Shown here: positions 25,408 through 33,697 of the stretch, piece by piece | How the letters are laid out: each line of letters starts with the position of its first letter | Position numbering within the stretch: position 1 is the stretch's first letter | Assembly (NCBI RefSeq): GCF_000701365.1 | Contig: NZ_JNIK01000018.1 | Coordinates: forward strand, 1-64,000 | DNA: 64,000 nucleotides | Direction of reading: 5' to 3' | Source of the DNA: Blastococcus sp. URHD0036 | Lineage (GTDB): Bacteria; Actinomycetota; Actinomycetes; Mycobacteriales; Geodermatophilaceae | The notes under the pieces: generated by a model | What the model was told of the DNA's origin: nothing | Seen by the model: only the letters and a program-made list of their open reading frames with translations | Database searches by the model: none | Translations under genes and position numbers: made by a program

Positions 25408-26855
25408 TGAGCAGCGTCTTCGAGTACGCCCCCGCCCCCGAGTCGCGGTCGATCGTCGACATCGCCCCCAGCTACGGCCTGTTCATCGACGGCGAGTTCG
25501 TCGACGGCACCGGCGAGGCCATGAAGACGGTCAACCCGGCGACCGAGGAGGTGCTCAGCGAGATCGCCGTCGGCACCGACGCCGACGTCGACCGCGCCGT
25601 GAAGGCCGCCCGCCGCGCGTTCTCCCGCGTGTGGGGGCCGATGCGCCCGGCCGACCGCGGGAAGTACCTGTTCCGCATCGCCCGGCTGCTGCAGGAGCGC
25701 GCGCGGGAGTTCGCCGTCCTGGAGTCGCTGGACAACGGCAAGCCGATCCGGGAGTCCCGCGACGTCGACGTCCCCCTGGCTGCGGCGCACTTCTTCTACC
25801 ACGCGGGCTGGGCCGACAAGCTCGAGCACGCGGGCCTCGGTCCGGCGCCTCGACCGCTCGGTGTGGCCGGTCAGGTCATCCCCTGGAACTTCCCGCTGCT
25901 CATGCTGGCGTGGAAGATCGCGCCGGCGCTGGCCACCGGCAACACCGTCGTCCTGAAGCCGGCCGAGACCACCCCGCTGACCGCGCTGCTGTTCGCCGAG
26001 GTGTGCCGGCAGGCCGACCTGCCGCCGGGTGTGGTGAACATCGTGACCGGCGCCGGTGACACCGGGCGTGCGGTCGTCGAGCACGACGACGTCGACAAGG
26101 TGGCGTTCACCGGGTCCACCGAGGTCGGCCGCTCGATCGCCCGCGCGGTCGCCGGCACCCGCAAGAAGCTGACCCTGGAGCTCGGCGGCAAGGCGGCGAA
26201 CATCGTGTTCGACGACGCCCCGATCGACCAGGCCGTCGAGGGCATCGTGCAGGGCATCTTCTTCAACCAGGGCCACGTCTGCTGCGCGGGCTCCCGGCTG
26301 CTGGTGCAGGAGAACGTGCACGACGAGGTCGTCGCGGCGCTGCAGCGGCGGATCGGCACCCTGCGCGTCGGGGACCCGCTGGACAAGAACACCGACATCG
26401 GCGCGATCAACTCCGCCGAGCAGCTCGCCCGCATCCGCGAGCTCTCCGACATCGGCGAGGCGGAGGGCGCCACCCGCTGGCAGCCGGCCTGCGACCTGCC
26501 CGACCGCGGCTTCTGGTTCCCGCCGACCGTCTTCACCGACGTCTCCGCCGCGCACCGGATCGCCCGCGACGAGGTGTTCGGCCCGGTGCTGTCGGTGCTC
26601 ACCTTCCGCACCCCGGACGAGGCGGTGGCGAAGGCGAACAACACCACGTACGGCCTGTCCGCCGGCATCTGGTCGGAGAAGGGCTCGCGGATCCTCGCCA
26701 TCGCGGACAAGCTGCGCGCCGGCGTGGTGTGGGCCAACACGTTCAACCAGTTCGACCCGACGTCGCCGTTCGGCGGCTACAAGCAGTCCGGCTACGGCCG
26801 CGAGGGCGGCCGGCACGGGCTGGCCTCCTACCTGGCCTCGGAGGATGGACAGTGA
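25407..26855 (+). CDS. Aldehyde dehydrogenase (full-length, catalytic)
   Basis: 482-residue NAD(P)-dependent aldehyde dehydrogenase. Seen: IPWNFPLLMLAWKIAPAL (cofactor-binding), KPAETTP, FTGSTEVG, LELGGK with the general base Glu258, GHVCCAGSR with the nucleophile Cys292, EVFGPVLSV and the C-terminal FGGYKQSGYGRE. All catalytic residues are present. Position directly after deoC (one-base overlap) makes acetaldehyde the likely substrate; that is inferred. GTGA overlap with a second, truncated homologue downstream. Confidence 0.92.
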   Translation: MSSVFEYAPAPESRSIVDIAPSYGLFIDGEFVDGTGEAMKTVNPATEEVLSEIAVGTDADVDRAVKAARRAFSRVWGPMRPADRGKYLFRIARLLQERAREFAVLESLDNGKPIRESRDVDVPLAAAHFFYHAGWADKLEHAGLGPAPRPLGVAGQVIPWNFPLLMLAWKIAPALATGNTVVLKPAETTPLTALLFAEVCRQADLPPGVVNIVTGAGDTGRAVVEHDDVDKVAFTGSTEVGRSIARAVAGTRKKLTLELGGKAANIVFDDAPIDQAVEGIVQGIFFNQGHVCCAGSRLLVQENVHDEVVAALQRRIGTLRVGDPLDKNTDIGAINSAEQLARIRELSDIGEAEGATRWQPACDLPDRGFWFPPTVFTDVSAAHRIARDEVFGPVLSVLTFRTPDEAVAKANNTTYGLSAGIWSEKGSRILAIADKLRAGVVWANTFNQFDPTSPFGGYKQSGYGREGGRHGLASYLASEDGQ

Positions 26856-27724
26856 TCGGCAACGAGCGGCTCGCCGTCCGCAAGACCTACAAGCTGTACC
26901 TCGGCGGGGCCTTCCCCCGCTCGGAGTCGGGCCGGACGTACGAGGTGACCGACAGCAAGGGCGCCTTCCTCGCCAACGCCGCCCGGGCCTCCCGCAAGGA
27001 CGCCCGGGACGCCGTCGTGGCCGCCCGCGCCGCCTTCGCTGGTTGGTCGGGCGCCACCGCCTACAACCGTGGCCAGGTGCTCTACCGGGTCGCCGAGGTG
27101 ATGGAGGGCCGGCACGCGCAGTTCTGCGAGGAGGTCGCCGCCGGCGAGGGGCTGTCGACGGGCAAGGCCCGCGCCGCCGTCGACGCCGCGATCGACCGCT
27201 GGGTCTGGTACGCCGGGTGGACCGACAAGCTGGCCGCCGTCCTCGGCAGCGCCAACCCCGTCGCCGGCCCGTACTTCGACTTCTCGCTGCCCGAGCCGAC
27301 CGGCGTGGTGGCGGTGCTGGCTCCCCAGCGCTCGTCGCTGCTCGGCCTGGTCAGCGTGCTCGCGCCGGTCCTCGCCAGCGGCAACACGGCCGTCGTCGTC
27401 ACCTCGAAGGCGCGGCCGCTGCCGGCGGTGACCCTCGGCGAGGTGCTGGCCACCAGCGACGTGCCGGGTGGGGTCGTCAACCTCCTCACCGGCGACGCCG
27501 CCGAGCTGGGCTCCTGGCTGGCCGAGCACGACGACGTCGACGCCATCGACCTGACCGGCGCCCCGCCCGGACGGGCCATGGAGTTCGAGCGCGAGGCGGC
27601 CGGCAGCATCAAGCGCGTGCTGCGGCCACCGGCGGAGGAGCCGGACTGGGCGGGCGACCCCGGACTCACCCGGATGCGCGCGTTCCTGGAGACCAAGACG
27701 GTGTGGCACCCGAAGGGGTTCTAG
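26852..27724 (+). CDS. Truncated aldehyde dehydrogenase-like protein lacking the catalytic domain
   Basis: 290 residues related to the N-terminal, cofactor-binding half of aldehyde dehydrogenases: YKLYLGGAFPRSESGRTYEV, a WSGATAYNRGQVLYR segment, GVVAVLAPQRSSLLGLVSVL, ASGNTAVVV and DAIDLTGAPPG. It stops where a normal enzyme would begin its catalytic domain: there is no LELGGK, no nucleophilic Cys and no C-terminal FGG motif. GTG start overlaps the stop of the full enzyme. It resembles the non-catalytic second domain of ALDH16 proteins, but as a separate gene; a structural partner role is inferred. It is not a frameshift product, because the upstream gene is complete. Confidence 0.82.
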   Translation: MIGNERLAVRKTYKLYLGGAFPRSESGRTYEVTDSKGAFLANAARASRKDARDAVVAARAAFAGWSGATAYNRGQVLYRVAEVMEGRHAQFCEEVAAGEGLSTGKARAAVDAAIDRWVWYAGWTDKLAAVLGSANPVAGPYFDFSLPEPTGVVAVLAPQRSSLLGLVSVLAPVLASGNTAVVVTSKARPLPAVTLGEVLATSDVPGGVVNLLTGDAAELGSWLAEHDDVDAIDLTGAPPGRAMEFEREAAGSIKRVLRPPAEEPDWAGDPGLTRMRAFLETKTVWHPKGF

Positions 27725-27767
27725 AACCGGGCAGCGGGCTCCCAGGCCCACCGGGCAGGATGTGCGC

Positions 27768-29267
27768 GTGGCCAGGCCAAGCATCGTGCCCATCGCGCTC
27801 ACCCTCGACGACCGGACGGGCTACACCCTCTGGGCTCCGCCGTGGGAGGAGGACGGCGAGGAGTGGCAGGCGTTCCTCGGCACCACCGAGGACGACGCGG
27901 CCCGCGTGCACCTCTTCCCGACCCCGGCGGCGCTGGCGTCGTTCTGCCGCACCGCGACCGACCACGACCTCGCCGACCACCCGGTGTGGCCGGTCGTCAC
28001 CGGTCTGGGCGCGGCCGACCTGACCCCGGACGACGACCACCGCTACGACCTCGACGGCGTCTACGACATCGCCGCCGAGAACCCGGACCGCTGGGCCGTC
28101 GAGGAGCTCGCCGCCACGATCGACATCGTCAGCCGGCTGGCCGAGTGCCTCGACACCGCCGACGACGACGAGCTGGACGACGAACTCGGCGAGGACCTGG
28201 ACGACGAGGACCTGGCGGCCGACGACGACGCCCGCGACGTCGACCCCGACGTGGAGCTCGAGACCCGTCCCTCGGCCGACGCCACCGGACGCGAGGGCGA
28301 GTTCGAGGCGCTGGCCGAGCTGGTCGCCCGTCCCGAGGTCGGCTCGCTGGGCCTCGGCGTCGAGGCGTTCGCCGGTCGTGCCGGCGAGGACGCCTGGGTG
28401 GGCATGGGCTCCGCGCTGGACGAGCTGTGGGAGGACGTCGTCGAGGAGCTGTCCGCGCACCTCGACTGGACCGGGGCGGGCACGGTCGGCCTGGACGACT
28501 ACCCCTCGGCCGCCGAGTCCCTCGAGGACGACGAGCTGGACGACGAGGGCGACGAGCTCGACCCCGACCGCGACGACGACGACGGCGCCGACGAGCGGCC
28601 GGCCGCCGTCCCCGCTGCCGCCGCGCCCGTCGCGGCCGCCCCAGAGGCGAGCGCGGGCACGAGCACGATCAGCGGCGGTGCCCGGATCACCGCCCCGCCG
28701 GCGGTGGCCGCGGCCGCGGCGGAGTTCTGGGAGGGCGTGGGCATCCTGCCGGTCGAACTCGTCGTGCCCGAGGGCGCGGGGCTGACGCTGCGCTGCTACG
28801 TCGAGGACGAGGCCCGCTTCCTCGGCCGCGACGGCGAGATCTACCTGTTCGCCACCCCGGCCGAGCTGGCCCGCTTCTGCGCCGGCGACGAGGAGCACGA
28901 CCTGACGGGCATCGCCTCGTGGCCCGAGGTCGCCGCCACGGACGTCCCGCCGGTTCCCGCCGACCAGGACCGCTACGACCTCACCGAGCTCGCCGAGGTC
29001 CTCGGCGAGGTGGCCGACGGCGCCGCCGGGCTGGTCCGGCACGAGGCGCTGCTGCAGCCGGTGGAGGGTGTGCGCGACGTCGCCGAGTACGCCGACCTCG
29101 CCCGGGTCGGTGAGCTGCTCGCGCCGTCGGCACCGCTGGGCCGGGCGGTGGCCCTCGCGGACCGGGAGCCGGAGGCGACGCTGCGCGCCGAGGACGCCGC
29201 CGCGCTGCGCGCCGACTGGGACGAGGTCGTCCGCGAGGTCGGCGGCGCGCTGGTCTTCCGCGACTAG
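27768..29267 (+). CDS. Acidic protein of unknown function with an internally duplicated domain
   Basis: 499 residues, not assigned to a function. Two similar modules can be seen. Module A, about residues 17-86, contains YTLWAPPW, HLFPTPAALASFC and DHDLADHPVWPVV. Module B, about 328-397, contains LTLRCYVEDEARF, LFATPAELARFC and EHDLTGIASWPEV. Each ends in RYDL. Between them is a low-complexity Asp/Glu-rich region (about 125-170 and 245-285) and an Ala/Pro linker. Start GTG 27768 is chosen over GTG 27762 because CAGGAT lies six bases upstream. I recall similar proteins being labelled primosomal protein in databases, without visible support. Probably cytoplasmic; no signal peptide or membrane helix. 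Confidence 0.8.
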   Translation: MARPSIVPIALTLDDRTGYTLWAPPWEEDGEEWQAFLGTTEDDAARVHLFPTPAALASFCRTATDHDLADHPVWPVVTGLGAADLTPDDDHRYDLDGVYDIAAENPDRWAVEELAATIDIVSRLAECLDTADDDELDDELGEDLDDEDLAADDDARDVDPDVELETRPSADATGREGEFEALAELVARPEVGSLGLGVEAFAGRAGEDAWVGMGSALDELWEDVVEELSAHLDWTGAGTVGLDDYPSAAESLEDDELDDEGDELDPDRDDDDGADERPAAVPAAAAPVAAAPEASAGTSTISGGARITAPPAVAAAAAEFWEGVGILPVELVVPEGAGLTLRCYVEDEARFLGRDGEIYLFATPAELARFCAGDEEHDLTGIASWPEVAATDVPPVPADQDRYDLTELAEVLGEVADGAAGLVRHEALLQPVEGVRDVAEYADLARVGELLAPSAPLGRAVALADREPEATLRAEDAAALRADWDEVVREVGGALVFRD

Positions 29268-29273
29268 CGGGAC

Positions 29274-29302
29274 GCCCCGCTCCGGCGCTCGGCGGCCGGG
29301 GC
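29274..29302. terminator. Possible weak bidirectional terminator between convergent genes
   Basis: GCCCCG (29274-29279) and CGGGGC (29297-29302) can pair around an imperfect GC-rich centre. It lies in the 34-base gap between the acidic protein gene and the convergent methyltransferase gene. Confidence 0.3.
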
Positions 29303-29904
29303 TAGACCGCTCGCGCGGCCAGGACGACGTAGGGACGCCGGTCGCCCTCCTGCCCCCGGAACAGGCGGTCGACCTCGGCGAAGCCGCTCCCCGCGAGCCG
29401 GTCGGACAGCTCGTCGGCCGGCCAGCGGTGGGCGGTCAGCACCTTGTGGTCGAACGGCTCCACGGCGGCACCCTCGAACATGCCCAGCACGAGGGTCCCG
29501 CCGGGGGCCAGGAGCCGCCGGATCGCGGCGAGGGCGCCGTCCAGTTCGCGCGGGTCGAGGTGGATGAGGCAGAACCAGGCCAGGACCCCCGCCACCGACC
29601 CGTCGGCCCGCTCGAGGTCCATCAGCGACCCGACCTCGAAGCGCACCGCGGGGTGCGCCGCACGGGCGTGCGCGACGAACTCGGGCACCAGGTCGACCCC
29701 GCTGACGTCGGCGCCGAGGGAGTGCAGGAAGCCCGTGAGGTGCCCGGGGCCGCACCCGAGGTCGAGGACCGGCCCCGCCGTCCCGCCGAGGTGGCCGGCG
29801 ATGAACTCGAGGTCCCCCGCGTGCACGGACCCGATCGACCCGAGCAGCTCGATGTACAGCTCGGCGAGGCCCGAGTAGGCGCTCCGCACGGCGTCCTCGC
29901 TCAT
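29302..29904 (-). CDS. Class I SAM-dependent methyltransferase
   Basis: 200 residues with a complete class I methyltransferase fold: VLDLGCGPGHLTG (motif I, SAM-binding), VSGVDLVPEFV (acidic residue binding the ribose), a WFCLIHLDPREL segment (motif IV region) and APGGTLVLGMFEG (post-motif). The substrate is unknown. Start ATG 29904 lies seven bases after a TAGGCT -10 box, so the transcript is probably leaderless. It is separated from the upstream helicase gene by that gene's terminator. Confidence 0.82.
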   Translation of the reverse strand: MSEDAVRSAYSGLAELYIELLGSIGSVHAGDLEFIAGHLGGTAGPVLDLGCGPGHLTGFLHSLGADVSGVDLVPEFVAHARAAHPAVRFEVGSLMDLERADGSVAGVLAWFCLIHLDPRELDGALAAIRRLLAPGGTLVLGMFEGAAVEPFDHKVLTAHRWPADELSDRLAGSGFAEVDRLFRGQEGDRRPYVVLAARAV

Positions 29905-29917
29905 CCCCGGCAGCCTA
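29902..29917 (-). promoter_or_regulatory. Leaderless-type promoter of the methyltransferase gene
   Basis: TAGGCT on the minus strand (29917-29912), seven bases, then ATG at 29904. It begins just past the helicase terminator hairpin. Confidence 0.6.
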
Positions 29918-29925
29918 GGGAACGC

Positions 29926-29962
29926 CGAACGGCCGGCCCCGGGATCCGGGACCGGCCGTTCG
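29926..29962 (-). terminator. Hairpin terminator after the DEAD-box helicase gene
   Basis: CGAACGGCCGG (29926-29936) pairs perfectly with CCGGCCGTTCG (29952-29962); the centre adds a CCC/GGG pairing with one bulged base. It lies 20 bases downstream of the helicase stop on the minus strand. Confidence 0.7.
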
Positions 29963-29981
29963 CGGTGGTGCTGGAGTGCCG

Positions 29982-31541
29982 TTACTCGGCGACGCGGCGG
30001 CTCTGGCCGCGGTACGAGCTGGACCGGCGCTCGCCGCCGTACGGGCGGTCGCCGGAGGGACGCTCGCCGGCCGGACGCTCGGAGCGGTAGGGCCGCTCCG
30101 ACCGCTCGCCGGCCGGCCGGTCGCCGTAGGGACGACGCGGGCGGTCACCGTCGCGGCGGGGACGCTCGCCGTCGCGGCGGGGACGACGGCCACCGGGGCC
30201 ACCGTGTCCACCGGCGGGCCGGCGCGACTCGCGCACCGGGCGCTCGACGGGCTCCACGTGCACGCCCTTGGCGACCAGCTCGGCGATCGGGGCGTCACCG
30301 GGACGGACCCGGCTCACGACCGGGTCGACCTTGGCCGAGCGGAAGCGCCGCTTGGACTGGCCGACCTGGTCGGGCAGCAGCAGCGAGACGACCACGCCAC
30401 CGGCGCCGGCGCGGGCGGTGCGGCCCGAGCGGTGCAGGTAGGTCTTGTGGTCGGCCGGCGGGTCGTAGTGGATGACCAGCGAGACGTCGTCGACGTGGAT
30501 GCCACGGGCGGCGACGTCGGTGGCGACCAGCACCGGGCTGCGGGCGTCGGTGAACGCCTCCAGCGCGCGGCGGCGGGCGGCCTGCGGCAGACCACCGTGG
30601 ATCGGCTCGGCCTTGATGCCCACGGCCTGCAGGTTCTCGGCCAGCCGGTCGGCACCGAGCTGGGTGCGGACGAACACGATCGTCCGGCCTGGGCGGGCTG
30701 CCAGCTCCTGGGTCACCGGGACCTTGTCGCGGAAGGCGACGCTGTAGGCGAGGTGCTCGGCCGGCGGGGCCTCGTCGCCGTCGCGCTTGACCTCGTGCCG
30801 CGCCGGGTCCTTGAGGTAGCGGCGGATCAGCGAGTCGACCTCGCCGTCCAGCGTCGCGGAGAACAGCATCCGCTGGGCGTCGGGGCGGGTCTGGTCGAGC
30901 AGCTCCTTGACCACCGGCAGGAAGCCGAGGTCGGACATGAAGTCGGCCTCGTCGACGATCGAGAGCGAGACCTCCGCGAGGGTGACCTCGCGCTGCTCGA
31001 TCAGGTCCTGCAGGCGACCGGGGGTGGCGATGACGACGTCGACGCCGCGGCGCATCTGCTGGATCTGGCGGTACATCGAGGCACCGCCGTAGACGGCGGC
31101 CAGCTGGACGCCGATGGACTGACCCAGCGGGGCCAGCGCGTCGTGCACCTGCTGGGCCAGCTCGCGGGTCGGCACGAGGATCAGGCCGCGCGGGTCGCGC
31201 CGGCCCTGGGCCGGCTCGGCGCCGAGGCGGGCGAGCAGGGGCAGACCGAAGGCCAGCGTCTTGCCGGAGCCGGTGGCGGCCTTGCCGAGCACGTCACGCC
31301 CGGCGAGGGCGTCGGGCAGGGCGACGGTCTGGATGGCGAAGGGGTGGCTGATGCCCTTGCGCGCCAGCGCGCTCACCAGCTGCTGGGGCAGGCCCAGCTG
31401 GGCGAAGGACGGGCCGGTGGGGACAGCGGTCTCGGCGGCGGGCGCCTCGACGGGGGACTCGAGAGCGGCCTCGGGGCCGGTGCTCTCGGGAGCGGTGAAC
31501 TCCGGGGTGTTCTGGACGTCGACAGTGTCGAACGAAGACAA
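29982..31541 (-). CDS. DEAD/DEAH-box RNA helicase with an Arg/Gly-rich tail
   Basis: 519-residue ATP-dependent RNA helicase. Seen: Q-motif region FAQLGLPQQL to FAIQ, motif I ATGSGKT, PTRELAQQV, ATPGRL, motif II DEAD, motif III SAT, VATDVAARGIHVDD and HRSGRTARAG (motif VI). The C-terminal about 110 residues are basic and low-complexity with repeated RRDGERP/RPYRSERP-type units, typical of RNA-binding tails. The family remodels structured RNA in ribosome assembly, mRNA decay and cold growth. Start is TTG at 31541 with GGAG seven bases upstream. A leader of roughly 180 bases with a palindrome precedes it, suggesting post-transcriptional control. Confidence 0.9.
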   Translation of the reverse strand: MSSFDTVDVQNTPEFTAPESTGPEAALESPVEAPAAETAVPTGPSFAQLGLPQQLVSALARKGISHPFAIQTVALPDALAGRDVLGKAATGSGKTLAFGLPLLARLGAEPAQGRRDPRGLILVPTRELAQQVHDALAPLGQSIGVQLAAVYGGASMYRQIQQMRRGVDVVIATPGRLQDLIEQREVTLAEVSLSIVDEADFMSDLGFLPVVKELLDQTRPDAQRMLFSATLDGEVDSLIRRYLKDPARHEVKRDGDEAPPAEHLAYSVAFRDKVPVTQELAARPGRTIVFVRTQLGADRLAENLQAVGIKAEPIHGGLPQAARRRALEAFTDARSPVLVATDVAARGIHVDDVSLVIHYDPPADHKTYLHRSGRTARAGAGGVVVSLLLPDQVGQSKRRFRSAKVDPVVSRVRPGDAPIAELVAKGVHVEPVERPVRESRRPAGGHGGPGGRRPRRDGERPRRDGDRPRRPYGDRPAGERSERPYRSERPAGERPSGDRPYGGERRSSSYRGQSRRVAE

Positions 31542-31683
31542 GCGGGGACTCCGATACAGATCGGCGCACGTCCCGTGGTGTGGTGCTGGCTGCCGATGAT
31601 CGGCGCCGTCACTGGTGATCAGCTACATCAACTGGGGCGTGTCGGCCTGCTGTGACGCTTGGATCTGCACGGATGCGCATGTG

Positions 31684-31703
31684 CCCGGACAGGACTGTCC
31701 GGG
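31684..31703 (-). promoter_or_regulatory. 20-bp perfect palindrome in the helicase leader
   Basis: CCCGGACAG and CTGTCCGGG flank a two-base centre. It lies in the 252-base gap between add and the helicase gene. A -10-like TAACCT (minus strand, 31736-31731) would place the transcript start near 31724, putting the palindrome about 20-40 bases into a roughly 180-base leader. It could be a leader hairpin or an operator. The rest of the gap shows nothing recognisable. Confidence 0.4.
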
Positions 31704-31793
31704 AGGTGGCCGACGTTCGCCGGCACACCCAGGTTAGCAGCGGGAGGCCCCGCGCTGTTCCCCCGGGCAGGGTGGCCGTGGTCACCCCGCAGG

Positions 31794-32882
31794 TCAGGGG
31801 GCCAGTGCGGCGAACCCGGGGCGGACGACCTCGGTGAGCAGACGGGTCCGCTCGGCGTCGTCGAGGAACGCCGCCGCCAGAGCCCGCTCGGTGACCCGCC
31901 GGACGTCGTCCCAGCCCCACCCGAACGTCGCGGCGACGTCGGCCAGCTCGCTGGTCACGCTCACGCCGCTCATCAGCCGGTTGTCGGTGTTGACGGTGAC
32001 GGCGAAGCCGGCGCGGTGCAGCCGGTCGACCGGGTGGTCGGCCAGCGAGGGGTAGGCCCCGGTCTGCACGTTGGACGACGGCGCGATCTCCAGCGGCACC
32101 TGGTCGTCCAGCACCCGCCGCGCCAGTGGGCCGAGGGTCCCGTCGGCGCCGACCTCGTCGGCGATCCGCACCCCGTGCCCGAGCCGCTCGGCACGGGCGC
32201 CGTCGAGCGCGGCGCGGATGCTGTCGACGCCCGCGGCCTCCCCCGCGTGGATCGTGCGGTGCGCCCCGGCGCGGTCCAGCAGCGCGATGGCGGAGGGGTG
32301 CCGGTCGGGCGGGAAACCGATCTCCGGGCCGGCCAGGTCGAAGCCGACGACGCCGGCGTCGCGGTAGCGGACGACGAGCCCGGCCACCTCGTCCCAGCGG
32401 TCGGACTGGCGCATGGCGCACAGCAGCGCGCCGACCCGGATCGGCGTCCCGGCCGCGGCGGCCTCGGCGCTGCCGGCCGCGAAGCCGTCGAGGATCGCCT
32501 CGACGGCCTCCTCGATCGGCGTGCCCTCGGCGGTCAGCAGCTCCGGCGCCATCCGGACCTCGGCGTAGACGACGCCGTCGGCGGCCAGGTCGAGCGCGCA
32601 CTCGCGGGCCACCCGGCGGACCGCCTCCGGCCGCTGCATCACCCCGACGGTGTGCGCGAAGGTCTCCAGGTAGCGGACCAGCGAGCCGGAGTCGGCGGCC
32701 TGCCGGAACCAGGTGCCGAGGGTGTCGGCGTGACCGGAGGGCAGCTCGCGGTAGCCGATCTCCTCGGCCAGCTCGAGCACCGTCTGCGGTCGCAGGCCGC
32801 CGTCGAGGTGGTCGTGCAGCAGCACCTTCGGCGCGCGCCGCAGCTGCTCGGCCGCAGGGGCCGCGATCGGTGTGCGCGGCAT
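31794..32882 (-). CDS. add: Adenosine deaminase
   Basis: 362-residue zinc amidohydrolase converting (deoxy)adenosine to (deoxy)inosine, which PNP can then split. Seen: metal-binding LLHDHLDGG near residue 23, TIHAGEAAG with the catalytic Glu downstream, RLGHGVRI, LEIAPSSNVQTG and VTVNTDNRLMS with the metal-ligand Asp region. Start ATG shares one base with the stop of the ABC-2 permease (TGATG), so it is the last gene of the long salvage operon. Equivalent to mycobacterial Rv3313c, which lies next to deoA and cdd. Confidence 0.94.
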   Translation of the reverse strand: MPRTPIAAPAAEQLRRAPKVLLHDHLDGGLRPQTVLELAEEIGYRELPSGHADTLGTWFRQAADSGSLVRYLETFAHTVGVMQRPEAVRRVARECALDLAADGVVYAEVRMAPELLTAEGTPIEEAVEAILDGFAAGSAEAAAAGTPIRVGALLCAMRQSDRWDEVAGLVVRYRDAGVVGFDLAGPEIGFPPDRHPSAIALLDRAGAHRTIHAGEAAGVDSIRAALDGARAERLGHGVRIADEVGADGTLGPLARRVLDDQVPLEIAPSSNVQTGAYPSLADHPVDRLHRAGFAVTVNTDNRLMSGVSVTSELADVAATFGWGWDDVRRVTERALAAAFLDDAERTRLLTEVVRPGFAALAP

Positions 32883-33697
32883 CAGTCGGTTCCCCTGTCC
32901 TGCCAGCGGAAGGTGCGGACGCACAGTGCCAGCCCCACGACGCACCAGAGCCCCAGCACGAGCGCGACGCGCCCCAGCTCCCAGCTGCCGGCCGGCTCCT
33001 CGGCGGCCAGCACGTCGGGCAGGAACACCGACCGCAGGCCCTGCGCCATCCACTTCAGCGGGAAGAGCGCCGCCACCGTCTGCAGCCAGGCCGGGACGTC
33101 GCTGAAGAGGAAGAAGACGCCGGAGATGAACTGCAGGAAGAGCGCCACGGGCGTGACCGTGGCCGAGGCCGACCGGCCGTTGCGGCACAGGCTCGACACG
33201 GCGACGCCGAGCAGCGTGCAGGCGGCCGACCCGAGCGTGGTCACCCAGGCGAAGGTCAGCCAGCCCGTGCCCGACGGCAGGTCGACGTCGTAGAACAGGA
33301 CGCCGATGACCAGCAGGATCGCGATCAGCGCCAGGGTGACGACGAGGACCTGGACGATCTTGCCGACGAAGAAGGCGCTCCGGGGCATCGGCGTCCCGGC
33401 GAGGCTCTTCAGCGTCCCGTCCGAGCGCTCCGCGGCGATGCTGATGGCCATGTTCTGCAGGCTCGCGCCGAGGATGCCCGCGGCGATCACGCCGGCCATG
33501 AAGTACTGGGTGAACTTCACCCCGTGGCCCAGGTCGTAGTCGAGCACCGCACCGAAGACCAGCAGCAGGATCACCGGGAACATCAGCGTGAAGACGACCG
33601 ACTCGCGCTGCCGGAAGAACTCCTTGAGCTCCACCCCCGCCCGGGTGCGGCAGACCTCCACCACCGAGGGCAGGGTCCGCTCCCGTGTGGCCGTCAC
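32882..33697 (-). CDS. ABC-2 type exporter permease
   Basis: 271 residues with six hydrophobic helices and the ABC-2 membrane domain pattern: a cytoplasmic N-terminus, FTLMFPVILLLVFGAVL as helix 1, AAERSDGTLKSLAGTPMPRS (the conserved cytoplasmic coupling segment), and PLKWMAQGLRSVFLPD before the last helix. It forms an exporter with the ATPase encoded directly upstream (GTGA overlap). The substrate is unknown. Its place between deoA and add, with overlaps on both sides, ties its expression to nucleoside salvage. Confidence 0.85.
   Translation of the reverse strand: MTATRERTLPSVVEVCRTRAGVELKEFFRQRESVVFTLMFPVILLLVFGAVLDYDLGHGVKFTQYFMAGVIAAGILGASLQNMAISIAAERSDGTLKSLAGTPMPRSAFFVGKIVQVLVVTLALIAILLVIGVLFYDVDLPSGTGWLTFAWVTTLGSAACTLLGVAVSSLCRNGRSASATVTPVALFLQFISGVFFLFSDVPAWLQTVAALFPLKWMAQGLRSVFLPDVLAAEEPAGSWELGRVALVLGLWCVVGLALCVRTFRWQDRGTD

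Noticed and set aside
25374-26816. 480-codon minus-strand open frame opposite the aldehyde dehydrogenase
   Set aside because: Antisense shadow of a strongly conserved enzyme; no domain or ribosome site.
26852-27724. Short aldehyde dehydrogenase as a frameshift or pseudogene of its neighbour
   Set aside because: The upstream enzyme is complete to its C-terminal motif, the short gene has its own N-terminal domain, intact codon bias and a regular GTGA start.
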